In this document: one piece after another, positions 1 to 4,790 of the stretch | How positions within the stretch are numbered: the stretch's first letter is position 1 | Layout of the letters: each line of letters opens with the position of its first letter | Assembly: GCA_016882165.1 (NCBI GenBank) | Contig: VHBV01000066.1 | Span: 1 to 7,195 of the forward strand | DNA length: 7,195 nt | Direction: 5' to 3' | Origin: Candidatus Pelagibacterales bacterium | GTDB lineage: Bacteria; Pseudomonadota; Alphaproteobacteria; Rickettsiales; UBA1997 | Notes under the pieces: generated by a model | Told to the model about the DNA's origin: nothing | What the model saw: only the letters and a program-made list of their open reading frames with translations | Database searches by the model: none | Made by a program: the position numbers and the translations under genes

Positions 1-2369
1 TTTTCTCTTGCTAAATCAATCAAGTCTTCAACTTTACCTTTTGGTAATTCTTTTTTTCTAATAGCATTTTTAATTTTAGCAGAAATTGTGCTAGTTTCTT
101 CGCTTAATCTTAAAGCGTTTTCAATTCTTCCTAAAGCTTCATATTTGTCATTAGGAACAAAAATACCATCAGTTAAAGAATCACGGAATTTGCCGTTTTT
201 AATTAAATCTTTTACTACTTTATGACTTAAAGAGTCACTTGCTGGCGATGCAAAAATGTTGAATCTTGCCCACAAAGAGAAAGGTAAGAAGATCCAAAAT
301 ATTGGAGATAATATTTTCGCAATAAAATTTTTTGATCCACCGAAAAGATTTTGATAAAGTCCATCAAAAGCAATTTGCATTTGTCCGAATAAATCTTTCA
401 TAGTGTAATAAACTAAATCAGCGTCAGATTTTTTTCTGCCATCTTCATTGAATTTCTTCAAAACACAGGTTGCCATGTACATTGCAGATAAAACGTCGCC
501 AAAGCGTCCATTTATTTTTTCTTTACGCTTTAAATCTCCTCCATATCCAATCATTGCTAAATCAGCCAAGAAAGCGAAGGTTGCTGAAGCCCAAGCAATT
601 TTTGCTTCATATTTACCGATAATTCCATCTTTTGATGAGATATGTAAGTATCCACGAGTGACAGAAAGTAAAATAGATGATGTAAAATTTCTAATTAGGT
701 GTTTTAAATGACCAAATACTGCTTTGTCGAAAGCTTTTATATCACCTTCTTCTAAAGCAACAATTTCTTTGTAAGCATAAGGATGGCACATTATTGCACC
801 TTGACCGAAATGTATTAAGCTTCTAGTAATGATATTCGAACCTTCAACTGTAATTGAAATTGGTGTTGAAAAGTAAGGGTTAGCAAGAAGGTTGCGAGGA
901 CCGCGAATAATTCCGCTACCACCAAGAATATCCATTCCATCATTGATGTTTTTACGGAACATTTCTGTTGCGTGATATTTTGCAATTGCTGTAACAACAG
1001 CAGGTTTAGCGCCATTATCAACTGAAGCAGCTGTGAATACTCTCATTGCTTCAGAAATATAAGTACGTCCTACAATTCTTGCTAAAACTTCTTCAACTCC
1101 TTCAAATTTTCCAATTGGTAAACCAAACTGTTGTCTAACGCTACAGTAAGCGCTGGTTACTCTTGTAACTAGTTTAGATCCACCGCAGCTTGTTGAAGGA
1201 AGAGAAATACCACGTCCTGCAGCTAGGCATTCCATAAGCATTTTCCAGCCTTTTCCAATACCATTTTTTCCACCAATAACATCTTCTAATCCAATAACTA
1301 CGGCGTCGCCATTAATTGGTGAATTTACAAAAGGAGTTGCAAGAGGATCGTGTCTACGTCCTTGTCTTACTCCAGGAGTGGTATTTGGAATTAAAGCGCA
1401 GGTAATTCCAATGTCTTCTTTATTGAATAGTATTTTGTCAGGATCGCGTAGTTGGAAGGCGAGTCCAATAACAGTTGCGTATGCTCCAAGAGTAATGTAA
1501 CGCTTATTCCAGTTAATTCTGATTTTTGGATTACCATACATATCTTTGAACAATACACCTTCTGAAATGATAGAAGTTGCATCAGATCCTGCGGTAGGTT
1601 CAGTTAATGCGAAGCAAGGCAAATCACGACCATCAGCAAGTCTTGGTAAGTAATGATCTCTTTGTTCTTTTGTTCCATAATGCATTAATAGTTCAGCTGG
1701 TCCTAAAGAGTTTGGAACCATTACGCTAATTGCAAGTGTTACTGATCTAGAAGCTAATTTTTGTATAACACAGCTATGAGCATAAGCTGAGAAACCAAGT
1801 CCACCATACTCTTTTGGAATAATCATACCAAAAAATTTCTTATCTTTCAAAAACTGCCATAAATCTTGAGGTAGGTCACGGTTTCTTTGAATATCATAGT
1901 CAGAGTACATTATGCAAGCTTCTTCAACTTCATTATGAAAGAATATTTTTTCTTCATCAGTTAGTTGCGGATATTTTTGAGCAAAAATCCATTTAAAGTT
2001 AGGTCTTCCGGAAAATAATTCGCCATCAACCCATACTGTTCCTGAAGTAAGGGCAATTTTTTCAGTTTCTGAAATTTTAGGTAACAAACCAATTGATTTT
2101 ATTAACAAAATCATTGGAGTTGTTATGAAAACCTGACGCATTAAAGGAATAGAAAGTGCTGCAGCTACAAAAACGTAAGAAGTCCAAAAAGTTTGACCAA
2201 AATCACAAGTCAGAAAAAATAAAGTTAGAACAACTAAATATGAGTAAATAGAAAAACCACGATAAGCGTAGAATACTAGTAAAGCTGCAGTGATAAAACC
2301 AAGATTATTTGTTTGGTTAAGTATTTCAGTTACTTTTTCTAATATTAAAACTGGATCAAAATTTGTCAT
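1..2369 (-). CDS. fadE: Acyl-CoA dehydrogenase, FadE type, C-terminal end outside the window
   Basis: I translated an uninterrupted frame of 789 codons from the ATG at 2369 to the left edge, where it continues. It is the long, membrane-associated FadE type of acyl-CoA dehydrogenase, which performs the first, FAD-dependent step of fatty acid beta-oxidation. E. coli FadE is 814 residues, so little should be missing. Hydrophobic stretches lie at about residues 24-36, 41-55, 61-75 and 79-91, followed by the FadE-like segment SGTVWVDGELFSGRP near 109-123. The flavin/substrate motif LTEPTAGSDA is at 255-264. ILGGSGIIRG is followed by ITVEGSNIITR, where Glu509 sits at the usual catalytic glutamate position. 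The remaining C-terminal part corresponds to the extra domain (DUF1974) of this family. It lies 38 bp downstream of glyQ on the same strand and is probably the last gene of that cluster seen here. No frameshift was found. Identity is secure; substrate chain length cannot be read from sequence. Confidence 0.94.
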   Translation of the reverse strand, partial: MTNFDPVLILEKVTEILNQTNNLGFITAALLVFYAYRGFSIYSYLVVLTLFFLTCDFGQTFWTSYVFVAAALSIPLMRQVFITTPMILLIKSIGLLPKISETEKIALTSGTVWVDGELFSGRPNFKWIFAQKYPQLTDEEKIFFHNEVEEACIMYSDYDIQRNRDLPQDLWQFLKDKKFFGMIIPKEYGGLGFSAYAHSCVIQKLASRSVTLAISVMVPNSLGPAELLMHYGTKEQRDHYLPRLADGRDLPCFALTEPTAGSDATSIISEGVLFKDMYGNPKIRINWNKRYITLGAYATVIGLAFQLRDPDKILFNKEDIGITCALIPNTTPGVRQGRRHDPLATPFVNSPINGDAVVIGLEDVIGGKNGIGKGWKMLMECLAAGRGISLPSTSCGGSKLVTRVTSAYCSVRQQFGLPIGKFEGVEEVLARIVGRTYISEAMRVFTAASVDNGAKPAVVTAIAKYHATEMFRKNINDGMDILGGSGIIRGPRNLLANPYFSTPISITVEGSNIITRSLIHFGQGAIMCHPYAYKEIVALEEGDIKAFDKAVFGHLKHLIRNFTSSILLSVTRGYLHISSKDGIIGKYEAKIAWASATFAFLADLAMIGYGGDLKRKEKINGRFGDVLSAMYMATCVLKKFNEDGRKKSDADLVYYTMKDLFGQMQIAFDGLYQNLFGGSKNFIAKILSPIFWIFLPFSLWARFNIFASPASDSLSHKVVKDLIKNGKFRDSLTDGIFVPNDKYEALGRIENALRLSEETSTISAKIKNAIRKKELPKGKVEDLIDLARE

Positions 2370-2407
2370 ATTTTATATTTTTGAAGGTTTATAATAAGTA
2401 AATTAAA

Positions 2408-3265
2408 TTAATCTCTTTTAACAATAATTTCGCAAGCAGATTTTACTAAAGAGCGTACGATATTAATATAAGATGCTCTTTGATTCGCAGAAAGTGACCC
2501 TGCAGCATCAAGTAAATTTAGAAAGTGACTGGCCTTTAAAGCTTGTTCATAAGCTGGAAGAGGTAAGTTTTTTTCTGTCAAAATTTGCGATTGCAATTTT
2601 GCTTGTTCAAAATTTCTAAATAAATCTTCGCTATTTGAATATTCCAAAATAAATCCTGAATTCTCAACTTCACTTTGTTGAAAAATATCGCCATAAGTGA
2701 TTTTTTCTTCATTTTCAAGACCATTCCAATTTATATCAAAAATACTATCTACGCCTTGAATGTGCATTGCTAAACGTTCAAGACCGTAAGTAACTTCGCC
2801 AGAAATTAAATCACACTCAATGCCGCCAACTTGTTGCATATAAGTAAACTGGGTTACTTCCATGCCATTGAACCAAACTTCCCATCCCAGTCCAGAAGCT
2901 CCAACTGAAGGATTTTCCCAGTCATCTTCAACAAATCTGATATCATTATCTTTAGTGTCAATTCCAATTAGATCTAAACTTTGCAAATAAAGGTCTTTGA
3001 TGTTTTTTGGTGCAGGTTTCAACAAAACTTGGAATTGATAATAGTGGCTTAAACGATTTGGATTTTTAGCATATCTTGCGTCTGTTGGTCTTCTACATGG
3101 TTGAGCATAAGCAACTCTCCATGGTTTTTTGCCCAAAGCTTTAAGTATTGTTGAAGGATGTAAAGTTCCCGCTCCAACTTCCAAATCAAGAGGTTGAATT
3201 ATTGCGCAACCTTCATTTGCCCAAAAATTTTGCAGTTTAAAAATTATTTCTTGAAAAGATGACAT
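2408..3265 (-). CDS. glyQ: Glycyl-tRNA synthetase alpha subunit
   Basis: This 285-residue protein is full length for the alpha subunit of the bacterial alpha2-beta2 glycyl-tRNA synthetase, which charges tRNA-Gly in the cytoplasm. The family signature is clear throughout. An N-terminal helix leads into EGCAIIQPLDLEVGAGT (18-34). The class II motif 2 region runs from WRVAYAQPCRRPTDARY (49-65) to HYYQFQVLLKP (74-84). FVEDDWENP (111-119) and GWEVWFNGMEVTQFTY (127-142) follow. Motif 3 is GEVTYGLERLAMHIQ (156-170). The C-terminal helical part ends in SANQRASYINIVRSLVKSACE. The gene starts 12 bp after erpA and is followed by fadE, not by the beta subunit gene glyS, which is often adjacent. The beta subunit must therefore be encoded elsewhere. 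No clear Shine-Dalgarno sequence precedes the start. Confidence 0.97.
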   Translation of the reverse strand: MSSFQEIIFKLQNFWANEGCAIIQPLDLEVGAGTLHPSTILKALGKKPWRVAYAQPCRRPTDARYAKNPNRLSHYYQFQVLLKPAPKNIKDLYLQSLDLIGIDTKDNDIRFVEDDWENPSVGASGLGWEVWFNGMEVTQFTYMQQVGGIECDLISGEVTYGLERLAMHIQGVDSIFDINWNGLENEEKITYGDIFQQSEVENSGFILEYSNSEDLFRNFEQAKLQSQILTEKNLPLPAYEQALKASHFLNLLDAAGSLSANQRASYINIVRSLVKSACEIIVKRD

Positions 3266-3277
3266 GCCAATAAAAAA

Positions 3278-3610
3278 TTATATACTAAATGATGAACCAC
3301 AGCCACAACTGCTGGTTGCATTGGGATTGTTTACTTTAAAATAAGATGCTCCTAGTTCTTTTATAAATTCTACTTGGCAACCATCTAGAAGTTGCAAAGA
3401 AGTGTTATCAGTTAATGCTAGGACTTCTGAATTTTCTTCATAAATTTTTATGTCATCTTCTTGTATTTGGTTATCAAGATCAAAAATATATTGAAATCCT
3501 CCGCATCCTCCACCAGTAACGCTGAGGCGCAAAAACTTATTGTGATTAGATTCTTTTTGTCTTATTTCTTTAATTCTTTCTATCGCTGAATTAGTAAGGT
3601 TTATTGTCAT
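3278..3610 (-). CDS. erpA: A-type iron-sulfur cluster carrier, ErpA-like
   Basis: This 110-residue HesB/IscA-family protein carries Fe-S clusters from the scaffold to target apoproteins. The three conserved cysteines are present: Cys36 in the TGGGCGGFQY motif (32-41), and Cys102 and Cys104 in the tail SSCGCGSSFSI (100-110). The ending GCGSSFSI and the NPNA sequence before it resemble ErpA more than IscA or SufA, so I use that symbol, although paralogues in this family are hard to separate without a tree. The length is normal and no domain is missing. Its start codon overlaps the hisE stop codon (ATGA), which suggests translational coupling. glyQ follows after 12 bp. Confidence 0.9.
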   Translation of the reverse strand: MTINLTNSAIERIKEIRQKESNHNKFLRLSVTGGGCGGFQYIFDLDNQIQEDDIKIYEENSEVLALTDNTSLQLLDGCQVEFIKELGASYFKVNNPNATSSCGCGSSFSI

Positions 3611-3945
3611 TTTTTAGATGATTTTTTAATGTTTCTTTTATTTAATTCTTTCAAAATATCATTAAAATCAATGTTTTGCGAAGCCATCAAAACAAAGTTG
3701 TGATAAAATAAGTCGCAAATTTCTCCAATCAAATCTTCTTTGGTTTTTTTGTTGTTTTGTTTCTCATTTAAAAATGCTGCAATCATAACTTCAACCGCTT
3801 CTTCACCAATTTTTCTGGTAATTTTCTCAGTACCACCCTTTGTAAGATCGTAGCTGTAAGAACCTTTTTCTTTTGAAGAAATTTTATTTTTTACAAGAGA
3901 AAAAATATCTTCTAAATCAAGAGAGTTATCTAATTTTTTTGGCAT
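3607..3945 (-). CDS. hisE: Phosphoribosyl-ATP pyrophosphohydrolase, HisE-like (MazG fold)
   Basis: This 112-residue protein matches HisE, the all-alpha NTP-pyrophosphohydrolase that converts phosphoribosyl-ATP to phosphoribosyl-AMP in histidine synthesis. The core is YSYDLTKGGTEKITRKIGEEAVE (about 30-52), corresponding to the family pattern of a Gly/Lys turn followed by KIGEEAxE. Glu48, Glu49 and Glu52, with Glu75 and Asp78 in GEICDLFYH (74-82), form the metal-binding EExxE/ExxD set of the MazG/HisE superfamily. A Lys/Asn-rich loop (61-70) and a basic C-terminal tail (NKRNIKKSSKK) flank it. No other histidine gene is in the window; the neighbours are erpA and glyQ. The gene might therefore be part of a dispersed his pathway, or a retained pyrophosphohydrolase with another nucleotide substrate. 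It appears to be first in the minus-strand cluster. Confidence 0.84.
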   Translation of the reverse strand: MPKKLDNSLDLEDIFSLVKNKISSKEKGSYSYDLTKGGTEKITRKIGEEAVEVMIAAFLNEKQNNKKTKEDLIGEICDLFYHNFVLMASQNIDFNDILKELNKRNIKKSSKK

Positions 3946-3999
3946 TATTTAAAAGTTAATTAGTTTGTTTGTGTTAAATTTATTAATTACTCAACTTAA

Positions 4000-4123
4000 A
4001 AGCAAGTGACAAAGTCTTGACAAAATATTTACAACATCTAGCTTGCTCGCCTCTATAAATTAGAGCGCTATCACAAATTTGATCTTTTGTTTCAAAGTTT
4101 TATTATCTTTCTTTCACTTGCTT
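4000..4123. repeat. Inverted repeat pair TCACTTGCTT
   Basis: The 10-mer TCACTTGCTT reads on the minus strand at 4000-4009 and on the plus strand at 4114-4123. Each copy points toward the nearest divergent gene, hisE and ndk respectively. The arms are 104 bp apart, so this looks more like two copies of a binding or promoter element than a hairpin. Chance occurrence in AT-rich DNA is possible. Confidence 0.4.
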
Positions 4124-4142
4124 AACATAACAAAGTTTTATT
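4093..4142 (+). repeat. Direct repeat CAAAGTTTTATT, two copies
   Basis: The 12-mer CAAAGTTTTATT occurs exactly at 4093-4104 and 4131-4142, a 38 bp period, and brackets the plus-strand TCACTTGCTT element. It lies upstream of ndk and is a candidate protein-binding repeat. Low sequence complexity makes this weak. Confidence 0.35.
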
Positions 4143-4167
4143 TGAGACTGAGAAAATAAAAAAAGAA

Positions 4168-4203
4168 AATTCTAGAATTGTTTTGCAAAAACAAATTTAT
4201 AAA
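4168..4203 (+). promoter_or_regulatory. Candidate ndk promoter with two palindromes
   Basis: A perfect 12-bp palindrome AATTCTAGAATT (4168-4179) is followed directly by a second dyad, TTGTTTT-GCA-AAAACAA (4178-4194). A -10-like TATAAA lies at 4198-4203. This places a transcription start near 4210, shortly before the ndk start codon. No -35 box of good quality sits at the right distance, so the palindromes may be operator or activator sites. The -10 call is moderate and the operator role is inference. Confidence 0.4.
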
Positions 4204-4244
4204 AGTGCTATTAGAGCTTTATGTTAACAAATTATTTTATGAAA

Positions 4245-4667
4245 ATGGCTACTGAATATACTTTATCAATTATAAAACCTGACGCAACTCAAAGAAACTT
4301 AACTGGCAAAATCAATACTAAATTTGAAGATGCTGGTTTAAAAATTGTTGCACAAAAAAGATTACAACTTTCTGATAAAACCGCTGGTGAGTTTTATGCT
4401 GTCCATCGCGACCGTCCATTTTATGGAGATCTTGTGAAATTCATGACTTCTGGTCCAGTTGTTGTGCAAGTTTTGAAAGGTGAAAATGCTGTTGCAAAAA
4501 ATCGTGAAATTATGGGCGCAACAAACCCTCTTAATGCTGACGCCGGAACAATTCGCAAAGAATTCGCTATTTCAATTGAAGCAAACTCAGTTCATGGTTC
4601 TGACAGTCTAGAAAATGCTAGGAATGAAATTGCATTTTTCTTTGCTGGTTATGAAATTATTGAGTAA
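4245..4667 (+). CDS. ndk: Nucleoside diphosphate kinase
   Basis: Ndk moves the gamma phosphate of ATP to nucleoside diphosphates through a phosphohistidine, balancing cellular NTP and dNTP pools. From ATG 4245 the protein is 140 residues, the usual bacterial length, and begins MATEYTLSIIKPDATQRN as the family does. The frame is open eight codons further up to ATG 4221, with another ATG at 4239, but those residues (MLTNYFMK) are not family-like; I therefore chose 4245. The active-site histidine is in EANSVHGSDS and falls at residue 117 with this start, matching the standard numbering. VHRDRPFYGDLVKFMTSGPV and GATNPLNADAGTIRKEFA are further signature regions. The C-terminus FFAGYEIIE is of the alphaproteobacterial kind. 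It is divergent from hisE and upstream of the large USP-like gene, with its own hairpin after the stop. Confidence 0.96.
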   Translation: MATEYTLSIIKPDATQRNLTGKINTKFEDAGLKIVAQKRLQLSDKTAGEFYAVHRDRPFYGDLVKFMTSGPVVVQVLKGENAVAKNREIMGATNPLNADAGTIRKEFAISIEANSVHGSDSLENARNEIAFFFAGYEIIE

Positions 4668-4687
4668 TCATGAATTAATATAACTTA

Positions 4688-4718
4688 ATGGGGTGTATTA
4701 GAACTAATCTCATCCCAT
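4688..4718 (+). terminator. Hairpin downstream of ndk, possible terminator
   Basis: ATGGGGTG (4688-4695) pairs with CATCCCAT (4711-4718), with one G-T wobble. Inside, after a small internal loop, TTA pairs with TAA around a GAAC tetraloop. The hairpin starts 21 bp after the ndk stop codon. The T-rich tract (TTTTTT at 4735-4740) begins only 17 nt after the stem, so this is not a classical intrinsic terminator. It could instead be a processing or mRNA-stabilising structure. Confidence 0.45.
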
Positions 4719-4727
4719 AACTTTGGC

Positions 4728-4755
4728 TTGTTAGTTTTTTAATTTTTGTTAGAAT
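4728..4755 (+). promoter_or_regulatory. Candidate promoter of the USP-like gene
   Basis: TTGTTA (4728-4733, four of six matches to -35) is separated by 16 bp from TAGAAT (4750-4755, five of six matches to -10). Transcription would begin near 4762, leaving a leader of about 30 nt before the ATG at 4791. No Shine-Dalgarno sequence is visible in that leader. This suggests the gene is transcribed separately from ndk. Confidence 0.45.
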
Positions 4756-4790
4756 AAGCTATCAATGTACTAAAAATTACTGAAATAATT

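Larger units (their letters stand above)
3946..4244. promoter_or_regulatory. Divergent intergenic region between hisE and ndk
   Basis: About 300 bp without a supportable gene lie between the divergent starts of hisE and ndk, so both promoters should lie here. I see no tRNA or known riboswitch pattern. It contains a pair of inverted TCACTTGCTT elements, a repeated CAAAGTTTTATT, a TGACAAA tandem with 11 bp period (4007-4013 and 4018-4024), a short CTCTA/TAGAG hairpin (4051-4065) and two palindromes just upstream of ndk. A consensus TTGACA occurs at 4017-4022 on the plus strand, but no good -10 follows at normal spacing. I could not assign a confident hisE promoter. Confidence 0.5.

Noticed and set aside
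448..1582. Short open frames inside the fadE region (plus 448-711, minus 815-1021 and 1391-1582)
   Set aside because: They lie in other frames of the continuous FadE coding sequence, which I translated without a break, and have no family-like sequence.
4040..4080. tRNA or small structured RNA around the CTCTA/TAGAG hairpin
   Set aside because: The stem is only five base pairs, no T-loop-like TTCGA motif is present, and no cloverleaf can be drawn.
4221..4244. Longer ndk start at 4221
   Set aside because: The eight extra residues are not family-like, and the 4245 start gives the standard length and puts the active histidine at 117. The weak AGAG before 4221 does not outweigh this.
4668..4790. 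A lost Cys box upstream of the USP-like gene by frameshift
   Set aside because: I checked the few TGT codons in the gap (no TGC occurs) and none has the N-x-C-aromatic-x-N context. Stops occur in the frames, including an in-frame TAA at 4755-4757.
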